A stretch of DNA of 64,000 bases from Cloeon dipterum (lineage: Eukaryota; Arthropoda; Insecta; Ephemeroptera; Baetidae). Location of the stretch: contig NC_088786.1 of assembly GCF_949628265.1 (NCBI RefSeq), positions 18,869,681 through 18,933,680 on the forward strand, read 5' to 3'. Under the pieces are notes generated by a model. It was not told where the DNA came from. It made no database searches and worked only from the letters and a program-made list of their open reading frames with translations. A program made the translations under genes and the position numbers. This document shows, piece after piece, positions 11,342-24,000 of the stretch (position 1 is its first letter; every line of letters starts with the position of its first letter).

Positions 11342-14300
11342 ACCAAACTCGGATCGCCACCCCCGAGAACCGGTTTTTTACCCGCCCGCGAAAATCGATC
11401 TCGAATAATAATTATTTCCGTTTAGTGAAGTAAACCCGTTCTATGAATTTAACGAATTAATAAATGAAATAAAAATGTGTTCCAATTGGCAACGAAAAGA
11501 ATGAGGATGAAAATGTTGTTATGATATAATGCAGCGTACAGATTGCAGAAAAACTATAATATAATTGTAGATAGACAGTGGTTCTTAATTACTTATTCTC
11601 AACAGAATTTATATATATTTTCACAAATATTTATTAATGTTAAAAACTATCTTTCTGTTAAAATTAAATTCTATTAAAACAGTAAATATAAAAATATTAG
11701 TTTATTTTATGAAATATTATTAAATAAAATACAAAATATATATAAAATTTATTTAAATATATAATTTTATCAATGTATTTAAAATATTAATAATAAATTA
11801 TAAACACAATTAAAATTAAATACATAAAATTTAAACAAACATCCAATTTGAAAAATATGTTTGCGTAAAAACCATTGTGTATGACAACTTACTGAATTAC
11901 TTTCAACTCTCCCGCAACGATTTAAGCAAGCATTTTAGTCGCAAATCGGTTTTCTGCAAATTTAATGTTTGAAAAAACCGGCCGTGAGTCGGCGGCGATC
12001 AATAAGTTGTGAGGTGCGCGCTGGAGCGATAGCTGTGCGCACGTCGCTGGCAGACCCGTTGAGGTAGGTCGGTGACGCATTCGCGTGCGGGGACGGACGG
12101 GGACAGAGGGAACAGGGACAGAGGCGCATGAATGGATGAGCATCCCGCTTTCCCTGCACGTGTTAGTTTGCGAACTTTGCCACCCCGTCCGTGGTTACTG
12201 CGGTGTGTTGTCTGCCTGTGACGGTTTACATATTAAATGGACAGCGCCTGCCAATCCCAAGAGGAGGTTTAGCTGCCTCATCATCCTGCTGAAGCGTAAT
12301 TAAATCTTAATTGAGTAATTTGACCCTGCTGGGGTTGATTAAAACATTAATTCGATTTTCATGAGATCTCTCAGCCCCATAGCAGCAGAGTAGTTATTTA
12401 AATAATCATTTTAATATTTGTATTATCTGCTCTGCATCTGCACTCATTTTTAACAAAGCAAGTTTATTAATATTTTAACTATTTTAAACTATTGGCCATT
12501 CTTTTCTGACAATACAAAAGTTGTTGTTGATCATATAAGAGCACGAATCATGCAAGTTTACGCTTTATAAACCACTGTAAACGGCAAAAACCATCTTAAG
12601 TCGTTTCTAAGGCATGCAAGAAGAAATTTATAAAAAGCCAAATTAAAAATAATACGATTCTTATTATTTTGAATGAAAATAGTATTCAATTCATATGTAA
12701 AAGAGAAGAATATTTCCCCAAGTTTCCTTTGTCACAATTTTCCAGCTTGGAAGAAAATGTAGGCTCGGTCCAACATCCAACATAGCATTATATTATATGT
12801 AGAGGAAATTTTGATAAAATAACGAAGTAAAAGTTTGTATTTTTCCTAAGAAATTGTTTATTGTTAACTACAAAAATACGATCAAATACATGTCCAGCTC
12901 TTCTCAACTGTCAGCAATTTAATATCGCAAGTAAAAGCACTATCACTCTAATACATATATGCACACGCGCGCGATTTATAAAATATATTTACAAGCACAT
13001 AGATTTCCGCCTTTTCGCTCAAGTTCCCACAGCACGTTCTGCCGGGATCCGCGAGCCAGGCTCAATTTATTTGCATCACGAGATACATAATAATCATTAT
13101 TGCTATTTTCCTTTTGTCTGCCAGCAACTTAATGAGTAAATGCAAAAGAACTTACACACAAAGAAAATAATTTTTTTCAGCAGTTTGGCCGCCGGCGCGA
13201 ATCGTGATTTTCAACATGTTTGCGTCAAGCGTGCAGTCGTGCAAAAATTCAAATAAGAATTGCTGGCCGGCGATCAAACTTGACTTTTCACATATCAACT
13301 TTTTTATTATTTACATAATTTAGCTCTCTCGCTCGAGAAAAAAAACAACCTCAATTTAGGTGGATGAGTAAAGCACGTTGTACATTCTTTTAATCCTCTT
13401 GCACGCTGAATGAATGGAACAAAAAATTTCAAAATCCTTACAAGCGAGTTCTGTTTGTTTTTCTCCCAAAAAATCGTGCTCGAGTGTGTGGCAAGTTTGC
13501 AAAAAGCGCCGCGCCTGGTAGGTCATTTAACTCCATTTCGCATAGCGTGATTCTCTGCTCAGAGCAAAATTTTGCTAATATTTTTCTTTCTCTGCCAGCA
13601 AAACCAATAGCAATTATGATGGCAGGCGTGAACGCGGCGCTGTCGTAAACTTGCTTATTAGTTAAAAACCTATGGTGGGTCATAAAGGTGTTAGTTTTAT
13701 TTTGCAAACCATTAAGTGTTTGAACCACATTTTTGTGTTTGTTCTAAATCAGTTCTCTTCAACAGTAAAAGAGTGAATTTTAGAAATACGAAAAACCTCA
13801 GAATTAACAAAAATGCAGGGTGAAGCATATTATTTGTGTTTTGTTTTGCGACTCCACTTTATTGCACACAGATTCATTTTCATCATATTATGAATAATGT
13901 TTGATCTTTAAGAACAATGCTCCATGGCCTTCTTAAGGTTTGAATTTTTACTCTTATGTTGTTTCTCAGTTGAATAAATTATTCCAGCATTGTATTAGGC
14001 TTGCTGTAGAGTTTTAATTTTTTCTGAGATAGGTTTTGTCAAATCAAACTTTAATTTGGAAATTTCACAAAATTTTCGTGTGTTGCATGAATTGCTGATA
14101 ATTTCGGGTTTTCCAGGAAATTAAGGAAATGAAATTTAGTTACCAGAATATGAATTAAATTAAAATTAGATCAGATTTACAAATTTGCCATGATTTTTGT
14201 TCTAGCTCTCACAGTCGCTAAATACTAAAGCCAAACTCGTGTACCCATTATTTAATTCATTTTTTTAAATAAAATGAGGAAAATTTTGTCAGGCTAGAAA

Positions 14301-15244
14301 ACATTTTTCAAGATTTTTATCTTATAGCTTTTACAACCGTCGAAAGTCTCCGCAATTCGAGATTTTCAACGTCGACTTCTTGAAAACCCCGACAATGGAA
14401 ATTTTTCCGAAAGAATGAATGACTCTACTCTGCGAGGAAAATTAATCCTGGTGACGGATAGCTAATAGTGGAAATTTCTCTGAGGAAAAAATTAAATAAC
14501 ACATTCTTGTATTGCACAGCAGCTGTTTCGGCCCCGCAGGCCTCATCAGCAGAGTATTTTCCCTCCAAAACAAAACTCATAGATTATTTTCATTATTAGC
14601 TAGGCCACCCAGACTTAATTTTTTACACGGAGCCATTCAGTTTTTCTTAAATTTGAAGATTCAAATATTCGTCTTATATCAAATCCTGTTGGATGGGGGT
14701 CAGAAAAAAATGTTTCCCAGATTAATAGGTGCGATCTCCTTGCTAGAGAACTCCTGTTCGTTGTAGCAAAAAGCGATAAAAGTAAGCCGTAGAAAAAGCA
14801 CTGAAGTTTTTTGTGGCGTGAGAAAAAGGTGAAAAACTAAAATTAATTTCAGGCTCTCGCATTAAATTATTCAGTTACGAGAAATGAAAACAATATTAGA
14901 TGCTTTTTTTGCTGCAAAAAATAAAGAACGTGAAATATTTTGTGTGAATATTGGCGTTTTACGGCCGATAAATAGGAATGGAAAAGTTAGAACGGCGGTA
15001 AAGGGGCCTGAAATTTTGATCTAATTTGTAAGGGAACTGTAGAAGTTTGGTCAGGCAGAAACACACTTGATGGCTTGCAAAGCGCTTCACGCAGATTTAA
15101 TTAGAGGCATCTGCCGTCTCGGAGTATGTGTCTTTCTCTCGTCCTCGCTCTCAGACTGAATCAAGCAACCAACCATTTGAAGCACCTAGCGTAAAAGTCA
15201 GTTAAGTTCTCGTTGGAAACACTTGCACAGTTGACAGTCGGCCC
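11342..15244. other. Intergenic region; probable promoter at left, very AT-rich block
   Basis: The first 100 bp are GC-rich and lie just upstream of the minus-strand gene starting at 11269, so its promoter is probably here. Positions about 11570-11860 are almost pure A and T. About 11980-12260 is a GC-richer islet with short open frames on both strands, none resembling a known protein. ATTAAA read on the minus strand at 15096-15101 is a possible poly(A) signal for the gene ending at 15245. Nothing else is supported. Confidence 0.4.
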
Positions 15245-16146
15245 TCAACTGAGCGCCAGCAGCGGCTCCTGGTACATGTAGTCTTTGGGCGACTGCTGCA
15301 GCTTCAGCTTCTTCCACTCGTCCTTGGACGCCTCCTGCTGCTTGAACTTGGCCAGCTTGGCCTTGCTCTTGCTCACCTTCTTGGCGGGCTTCTTCTTGTC
15401 CAGCTGCTGCAGTTGCTCGAAGATGTTCCTCGGCGCGCCGTTGCTGGCGGCCGGCTCCTCGGGATCCATCAGGGTGCCGTTCTTGTTAGCGTAGACGACG
15501 TGAAGCTCGGAGAAGGAGCCCTGCTTGGGCGCTGTGATGTCCGCGAAGTCCCTGAAGTTGGCGAAGAAGTCGTCAGACGAGGCGCTCTGATGCGTCGGAC
15601 GGTAGTTGTAGCTGTAGGAGGGCCGACCGCCGCCGTAGTAGAAAAAGTCGTCGTTGCTGCTGCCCGAGTCGTAGTCGTCCTCGTAGAAGGTGCCACCCTT
15701 GATGACGCCGAAGTTGCCAGAGCCCAGCACGCTCTGGTCGCTGCTACTGCTGCTGCTGCCCCCGGCGGAAGCTGCGGGACCACTCGGCACCTCCTTGGAC
15801 GATGGGGACGATGATGGGAACTTGTTCTTGTTGCTCGTGGCGAACGCGTCGAACGAATTGGCCTGTTGCAGTGCGTAAGGGATGTGACGCGCTCTGTGGT
15901 TCGACGGCGGATCGTCGAAGATGGGTGGCCGCGAGTGGCCCAGCGGGTGTCCGGAGAAAATGGATGAGAAGGACGGGTAGTAGTGCTGGCTGTCGGGGAT
16001 CAGCTCTGGCTGTGCGCCAGAGTCCACGGCTACCGGACGCTGTTGTTGCTGCTGATGGTGCGCCAGCGGCAACGCGAAAGACGGAAACACTTGCTGGCTG
16101 TCTGCCTCAGGGTCAGAGGGAACCTCCACGTCCAGCTTGCGCACGT
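15245..16146 (-). CDS. Secreted Ser/Gly/Tyr-rich protein, main (last) exon
   Basis: This exon is open from a clear acceptor (TTTTGTTGCAG, ending at 16147) to a TGA stop and encodes 300 residues. Joined in phase to the signal-peptide exon at 44888-44969, the protein has 327 residues. Visible features are a His/Gln run (HHQQQQQR), a Pro-rich stretch, a Ser run after SAGG, and a Tyr/Gly/Asp-rich centre (GTFYEDDYDSGSSNDDFFYY). The C-terminal part is Lys-rich (DKKKPAKKVSKSKAKLAKF) and ends MYQEPLLALS. There are no Cys residues in the mature part, so it has no disulphide-folded domain. Composition suggests a disordered extracellular or matrix-type protein. I do not recognise the family. Codon use is GC-rich like the other real exons here. 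It is certainly coding; its link to the distant first exon is inferred. Confidence 0.8.
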
Positions 16147-18563
16147 CTGCAACAAAAGAGGGCCAAGTATTTATTTTAAGATTCGAGATCAATTTTGGTT
16201 TAATTATTGCGGCCAGTCCGCAATAAACGAATCTTGAAAATTTGATTGTTTTTCATTAAAATAATTTTACACTATTTGCAATAGAACAATCATTTTCTTC
16301 AGTTTCAACCAGATACAATTTACAGTGATGCGTAATTCGTTTCATCTCGAAGAGCAGATTCCAAAATTGTAAAATTAATTGAAATGCTACCACTATTCGA
16401 TTAATTATGATATAGTTTAGTAAATTCTATTAATTTTGACTTTTAATTACGGAGGCGAGGATCTTTTGAACCATATAAATCGAGTTGTAGCGATGAAACA
16501 CGATTAATTTTCGGAATACTCATTTTAAAATTATACTCTATTACTTTTAAAAGGTTTCACAGCAATTACTTTAGTCGTTTTTTTAAATACAATAATTGCA
16601 TATGTCTATCAGGCACCAAATCCCATTAAATTATTGTATATCTCGACATTTGTCACAAAAAAAAAAATGCAAATGAAGTTAAGTATTATATCTTGAATCT
16701 CCAAATTAAATAACAGAATAAGTTATTGCCAGTATCGTCGGTATAGCGTAAAAAGCAATAAAAATCACATTGATTTGCGGAAATGAACTCACAGATTGAA
16801 TTTTTTACAGCTGTTTCTGAGAAAAGAGCTCCTGTTTCACAAGGCAAATATTCTATGAGTTAAAGTGCCGTTTTCCTCAATCGACACTTCGCACGAAATA
16901 GTGTTAAAAATGCAATAGTGTTAATGTGTATTGCGCCCAGAGGAAAACACACACTGCCGTTGAGGATTGCAAATTGCAAATCATCTCTCTCTCTCATCAT
17001 TAATGTTTCCTTTTTCGCGACCACGCCGATGATGAGAGAGTTGCACAATGGGCGCGATCCTCTGCTTTCCAATCCATCTCACATCCCATTGTTGTGCGGC
17101 ATGAAAATCGACGCCCCATTTGCGAAACAGCCTTCGCCTTGCCTATAAAACGACAAATATTTGGCTATGATTTGCATTTGACGCACGAGACGTATTTCTA
17201 TGCAACCGCACGTCCCACTTTTATTGATTATTGCCACACAGAATGCGGCCGCGTAATCGTTCATTCTGCATTCTTACAAATAAATTCACCTATGAAACAG
17301 TGCAGCGAATGCAAGAGACAATGAATGGCTCGAAATTGATTTTGCGGTTGGGTGCCAGTTCTGCTTGATTTAAAAAGGCAGTCCACATAATGGACACGTG
17401 ACAACAATGGAGCGTGGTTTCCAAGGCTATGCACTGTTGATTGTTCATAATTTGCTCTGTTCCCAAGCCAATTGCTAAAATAGGTACTGAATTAACCGGA
17501 TTAGAGTACAACAAATTCCATCCAAGTTCAGCAGGAAAAACATTTTGACAAAAAAGTATATAGCTGAATGCAGTGTACAGGGGAAAAATATTGCGCAACT
17601 CTGAAAGACCCCTGTTGCCAATGAATAAAAAATACTATCTTTAACTATCTACTATCGTCAGCACTGTAAATTTTCGAGAAAATTGAATTTAGAAATTGTG
17701 CTTTTCTAATGGCAAGCGCTGTCTTTCAAAATCATTAGGGTTGGGAATTTAAGACGATCGATAATTATTACTGTGCACCTGATTTGCTTTTAGGCACCTA
17801 AAAGGAGCACGAATAATGCAATTTTCAGTCATACTGAAAGTCTTAGAGCCCTTAGAGGCTAATTTTTTTCCTGAAAGAACAAATTTTTTGACCTGTTTGA
17901 GCAATGAAATTGTCCTTGATTTAACTGTAGTCTATTTTTTTCATTCACTTATTACAGTTTCATCTAATTTAAATATACTCTGTTTTCGTGACGTGACGAC
18001 ACATAAAATATTAAAAAATAGACGGATTTTCATAATTTAAACAACATACACTTTTCGCAACTTAATAGTGGTGATCACGTTTGCTTGGCAAATTTTGGAC
18101 CGATATTCTGCATGATTTGACACACTGAGGGGAGGCGGAAAGGCGCTTTTGGAGTCACGCTCGCTCTCTCACGGCTTGGACGGAATGAAACGAAACGCGG
18201 GTTGCGTCAGCAGCACATCAACCCATCATGATCGCGCGCGCGGTGTGTGTATAATTATTGTTATATAAGAGAAGGAAACTCGTGCTATTTCAGCACAAAA
18301 CACCACTTCCCTGATGGATACCGAAAATTGGGCAGCACCTGCAGACATTCGTGGCGTGCAGCAGGATGTTTACTCGCGTCTCCTGCGCGCCTCACCCGCG
18401 GGGGCTCGCGTTCAGGTTTTATACTCTCGTTTTTCCCTCCTTTGGCGAGTGAGTTTCTCTGCGCTGCGCCAACAGTAGCCACGCGCGACGTCTTATTTAT
18501 TACCTCTATATTGCCCGCGACTAGCAGAAGCTAGTGACCGCTGCCTTATTTTTTTCTCTCTCT

Positions 18564-18566
<3 letters not shown>

Positions 18567-18603
<37 letters not shown>
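18567..18603. repeat. CA dinucleotide microsatellite
   Basis: An uninterrupted run of about 18 AC units follows a T/C-rich tract (TTTTTTTCTCTCTCTC). Confidence 0.95.
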
Positions 18604-18605
<2 letters not shown>

Positions 18606-19159
18606 CTAATTATGAATGTGCACGAGCAGCTTTCCCTGTAATTGTCTTCCTCTCGCAGCGTCGCGCGCAGTAATTCTCGCGCACAAAGCAAATTAGTGTC
18701 AGAATGTAAGTATCGCTTGGATTGGATCGGCCAAACAATGACACTACAGCTTTTTTCCTCCGCACATATGTGGAACTGGACGAGATTTGAAAGAGCAGGA
18801 ATGCGATCCACTCTGCCTCTGGACGTAAATTTCTCCTCATTAAAAATTGCGTTTGGCTCGAAAACAAATACGCCGAAATATGGAGGATGACTCTCTTCCT
18901 TGATTGTTTGAAAATTGTCACGGATTGGATCAGAGTTTCTCTATATTTATACGGCATTTATTCACCTAACGAGAAATTTGTTAGCTGCTAATCCAACTAT
19001 TCACTTATAATCTAACCCATCTCAAACCGTCGAAAATATATTTTGAGCTTAATATTTAGGTTTATTCTTCCCTAAACAACAAGAGTTCTTTTTTTAAATA
19101 AACAATATTAATGTAAACTCTAAATATCAGATTTTGAAAATTTACCAAAAAAAAAATTA

Positions 19160-19390
19160 AACGGTTTGCCTATTTTGTTTTCCGGCGGTGTGCGAATTAT
19201 GAGTCAAATTTACCCTCTGTTGAAATAAATCATGATTTTCAATAAGAAGACAGTGCACGCCGATTGATTAGCATATGCAAATGATTTTCACAGAAATTTA
19301 AACGGTAAAGCCAGGGAAATTTTAGCTCCCTCCAAATTTTCAGAGAATATGTAAAGGAAAAGGTCAGAATTTTGCAGTACATTTCCAAAA
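19160..19390 (+). repeat. Dispersed repeat family, copy 2
   Basis: It shares an ordered series of words with the copies at 35435 and 40488: GTGTGCGAATTATGAGTCAA, then GAAGACAGTGC, GATTGATTAGCATATG, AAATTTAAACGGTAAAGCCA, AAATTTTAGCTCC and AAATTTTCAGAG. No reading frame runs through it. It is a likely non-autonomous mobile element fragment inside the long intron. Confidence 0.6.
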
Positions 19391-21048
19391 AGTTAGTTGT
19401 GGCAATTTCATTAAATCTTGATCTGCTGGATTTTTTTTCTCTAGGTGCTGCGGTTTAAATTAGAATGTTTAAAGTCAGACAATAACTGCTAGCCTTGTGC
19501 CTGCCCAAATGAAAAGAAGTGACCACAAAAATAGCAATATCTGGCGGATTCAAGTGTGTCAAATTCAGCCAGAGAAAAACTCTCGTGAAATTATCTTGTC
19601 CGTTGGCACAGATCAGTTTTCACATGCATTACATTTGTCTCAATCACGAGACACGTAATTAAATTCACGCGTGAATAGAGATGTTTGATTGCTTGCTCCC
19701 ATTCGGCTTTCTCATGAGCGAGCAGTTTGCGTGCGCTGATCGTTTCAAAACGATCGTTTAGCTGTTTGCTTTAGATCTCTTGTTGGAAAAAAGCCTTTTG
19801 AAATGCAATCTACGCGAATCGGGTCAACCGAAAGACAAATATGTGCAGCTGAGTCACTATGCCGCCGAGCAGAGTGTGCGAATATGTAACCAAAGAGCGC
19901 GCGGCAATTGGCTGCCACAAAGCAAGCAATTACGCGAGACTTAAATGTTTGCAATGGTGAGCAGGCGGATTCGTTTCAAACGCCGCTAGCTGCTAAATTG
20001 CGAGATGTGTCTTATTACATGTATCATCAGCACGCGATTTATGCTCAAGATGTGGGCAGTGGGCGGAAAAGTCTCTTCTTAATCCGCGGAAAACCCACTA
20101 TTTATCCAGGGTATTTGCATTTGATTTTGGTTTGAAAAGGTGACGACTATATTAAAGATCAACAGGAATTACAATTTTTTCGCTTTAAAATGGGAGCGAA
20201 TTGAGGAGACAGATAAAATTTTTATATGTATCTTGAAGAGGGTATTAAAACGCAATTTGACCATGAGTTTTTCTTTGATCTAGATTTCACTGATTTATTT
20301 TTAATTATATTACTATTAGAATGAATGAGATGGCTATCAGTGTGATCAAACAATATCAAAGCAATGCTGATGTAGGATTTCGGAAGAGACCATCATAGAA
20401 TTGGATGATGAAATTTCGCTTGCGAACATCTTTTGCTTGAAGCGAATCGCACCACATTATGAAAAAAGATAGTGGGTGTCCACAAACTCGTGGGATCGCT
20501 AATTTGTAGTTAGGCGATGCACCAGTCTGCATAGACAGTCAAAGTAGGTTGCGGGAAGACGTTTTTCGCATCTGTAATATATAGTGAACAAAAGCCGCTC
20601 TCTGCTCATATCTCTGATCGAGGCTCCATTTATAGATTACTTGCCAATTTTCATTTCCAGCACGTAACAATTGCCTATTGTTTAAGAAATTTGCGAAATT
20701 CATATTAAGCAGTGCAATAAATAAAACTCTGCTATTATTACTATTGACTTTACTGATATAGTGCGATTACTTGGAACCCTCAAATTTCGATATATATTTA
20801 TGCTTCTCTTATTTCCAGTCCCGCGAACAAATTTTGTTTCCGGTGATAACACGAAGAATTCATCGACCGCGAATATGAGTTTACCACACGCAACAGAGGC
20901 ATGCCATGTAAAGAAAAAAGACGCATACCTTACACGTACTTTCAGTACGTCCAGGTGCACAAAATTTGAGTAAAAAAATTACTTAATTAGACCTGCGCGT
21001 TTTGATTAATGGCTCAATTAATAATTTGGTCACGTGCTCATCGCGGGG

Positions 21049-21056
21049 TGACGTCA
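21049..21056. promoter_or_regulatory. Perfect CRE palindrome TGACGTCA
   Basis: This 8-bp CREB/ATF consensus lies in a GC-rich islet of the long intron and is a candidate enhancer element. One 8-mer can occur by chance, so support is modest. Confidence 0.3.
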
Positions 21057-24000
21057 GACGGGCCAGCCAGTGAAAGTGCAAGTAGAGACGCCGCGCGGCT
21101 CGTTCTCGGCGACTCGCTCTTTTACTTTCTCCGCTTGCGTCCCTGCTTCACACACACGCGATCGCCGCACAAAGACAGTATTGAAGAGGAGTTTAGCTCG
21201 GCGTCAGAGCAGATAGTAGGTCTGCTAACCGTAAATTCAGAATTTTCTTTTGTGCAGCTGTTTAAGCACCTGGTAATAATTCTGCCAAACAGATTACAAA
21301 TCGAATTGGCACGGAAAACTATATAAAATGCATTTCTAGCATTTTTATCCATAATTTTTATGGGTTGGACTGTGCACTTTAGTAGTGCAGAAGGCTTTTC
21401 TACGGATGTGAAAAAACGTTTTTACTTTATTAGGTGGCTTGATAAAAAACTTATTTAATTATCTGTTTTGAGGAGAATTGTCGGTAAACTGTTGGTTTGT
21501 GAACGTTAAATCATTTTATTTATTTTGCCAAGTGCCGTCAGTGAAATAGCCGCTTGTTTCTTTTCAAACCTGCTTAAAACCATAAAAAAATCGATTTCTA
21601 CAAGCTATCAACAGTTAAAAAAATGACAATTGTTCTAAAATAAAATTTCGTCTTGAAAAATACGTCATTGGAAGATTTTTTAAATTGAGGCATGATTCCC
21701 CAGAAATATATAAAAAGCATGGCTCGTGCCGCGAGGAGAGGGAAAATAGCAAAATTTGATTTTTTTCTGAGATTTTCAGATAAAATATGGCTCAAATTTT
21801 TGATTGAATTGCTTTGAAAAATATCCGATGTTTCAACATGCGTCAAAATGCTTAAATTTCACGATTAGCACTCATTTTATCATTCAAAGGCCTGAACAAA
21901 ATAGCAGTCTAAAAAACTAATCGATAATCGAATTTGAATCAGTATGGAAATAAGATAAAATTTATAGATTACAAGAAGATTAGTCTCATAAGATAAAGTG
22001 CTTTTTATGAAGCAATTATCGTGCTGACTTGAATTTTTTAGAACAACAATTGGAGAAAACGACACAATCCTAAATAATAGCATTGAATTAGAAACTGTCC
22101 ATTGTTAATTACACACTCAGTTCTAATTGAGTTGTTAGTCCGCGGAGAAAGAGGTGCACTGTGAGTGAGGATATATCAATTCAATTGAGCGTGACAACAG
22201 CACAATAGCGATGAAAGGGGCAGGAGAAAATGGAAATTTAGTGCACCTATTTTATACAAAAACACATAAATAATTTGCACGGCTAAGAAATAATTGTGAG
22301 ATTGGAAAATATTGCTGCGAACGAGACTTGTCCAGCCGGAGGTTAATCGACAAAAATCCGTACCGGCTTGCGTCTGATATCGAATCGCCGCGACACCCAC
22401 TTGTCACACGAAGAAAGTCGATCTTGTTATTAAACTCTGTGGAGCAGGAAAACTTGAACCCGCGAGCACGACTTTGGCGCGTTCAAGTACATTGCTTATT
22501 TGCAGGTGCAACATGTGGTCGTGAAGCGAAACACGTGAGCGTGTTTGGTTCCCGTCGTGCAATTGATTGACTGCTATTGTCTGAGAAATGACGAGAGCTA
22601 GGTGCAAGTACTACCTGCAAAACGTGGGTCCGTAAAAAATATGCTAGCGAGGGAGTGCGATGAAAGTGAAAAGGGAGTGTGTGGCGGATAGATAGGAGAA
22701 AGGAGCTTCTCTTTCTTCCTCCGCCAGTTCCGTGTCTGCGATCGTAATCGATTTTTTTCAACTTTTTCATATACCGAAACCAATGCATGCTTTGATTGGG
22801 ATATTGCATGTAATGTATGAATTCATTTTATTTACTTGAGCTGCAAATGACAGCAGAGACTATTAAATTGATAGATAGGCATCTGTTTTGCTAATAGCGG
22901 TGGTAACTCCCACTGCGGACAACAATTTATCGTCAAAGTGCTCCATTAAGAATTAATGATATTCAATTTCCAACAGCTGTACTTATAAAGTAAGCACTTT
23001 TATATGAGTTATGCAGGAGGAGTGCTGTAGGTTCAGGGACTCTCGTGAGACAACATAAAATCACCCAGAACGCCCATTGCTCTCACTTCAAACAAACCGA
23101 TTATTTAATTTTCCTTAGCCTCAGAGGCCCTGGATTTATCAACATCTCCAAAAGGGAACAGTCAAATTTAAATTTCGACCCGAGTTATGCAAATTAACTA
23201 CATCACAAGCATATTTTTAGACAATAACAACTGTTTAACGTGATTTATTTATTTACATATATCCATTTAACTACATAGTTAATCAGGTGAACTTGCATCT
23301 CAAATTTAAAAAGTTGTAACAAAATCGAAACAGACATACACTGACGTTCCACCATTAAATTTAAAGTGACAAAAATAGCCATGTCACGGCGAGAGCGTTT
23401 CCTACGAGTAAAAAATCACCTTTCCTTCTCCGCCCAGGTTTAAATAGCATTATACTTGTTTGTATATTTTTGATTAAAAGCACACACAAGAGCGCAGGTT
23501 GAAAACCGGAGCAATTAAAGAGACAACTCGTCGGCAAAACAGCAAATTTGAAGCAAAAAACGATGCTGCTTTTACTTTGATAACCACCAAAGGCGGGAAA
23601 CGGGTTTGAATGAGAGCCGGAGATGATCTGACTATGCTGGCGCGCCTGAGAGTGAAATTCTGACGAGCTGGCCTTTTTATTGAGTATTAAGTGCCCGCGC
23701 TACCACTTTACACGAAGATAAAGGAGAAATTTCAATCGAGCGCGAGATAAAAATATGTCACTTTTTTCTCTTTCCGCGAAACGTCGTCGTCTCCTGAAGA
23801 GGAAGGAAGTCGCCTGTTATAATTAAGTAAGTTTATTTATTTCAATTAAAAACTATGATGAAAAATCAAAGGAAGCTGCGTTTAATTGCAGAGCGAAAGT
23901 TGTTTTAAAAATTTATTGAACAAATTATGACACCAATTAGCGTCAATTTTATTTCATGCCTGCTGGTGCGCGGCCAGCGAATGGCTAGAAAAGTAGGTGC

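Noticed and set aside
10713-11425. Two 201-codon plus-strand frames opposite the unrecognised gene
   Set aside because: They mirror the GC-rich minus-strand exon, whose frame splices in phase to a second exon and has a more protein-like composition.
15285-16237. Several plus-strand frames of 62-133 codons opposite the secreted-protein exon
   Set aside because: They are shadows of the GC-rich minus-strand exon, with low-complexity Val/Ala/Arg products and no motifs.
18247-18534. 95-codon plus-strand frame before the CA repeat
   Set aside because: Mixed composition, no motif and no homologous family that I recognise.
22440-22480. A tRNA B-box-like word (TTGAACCCGCGAGCACG)
   Set aside because: No matching A box or cloverleaf arms could be found around it.
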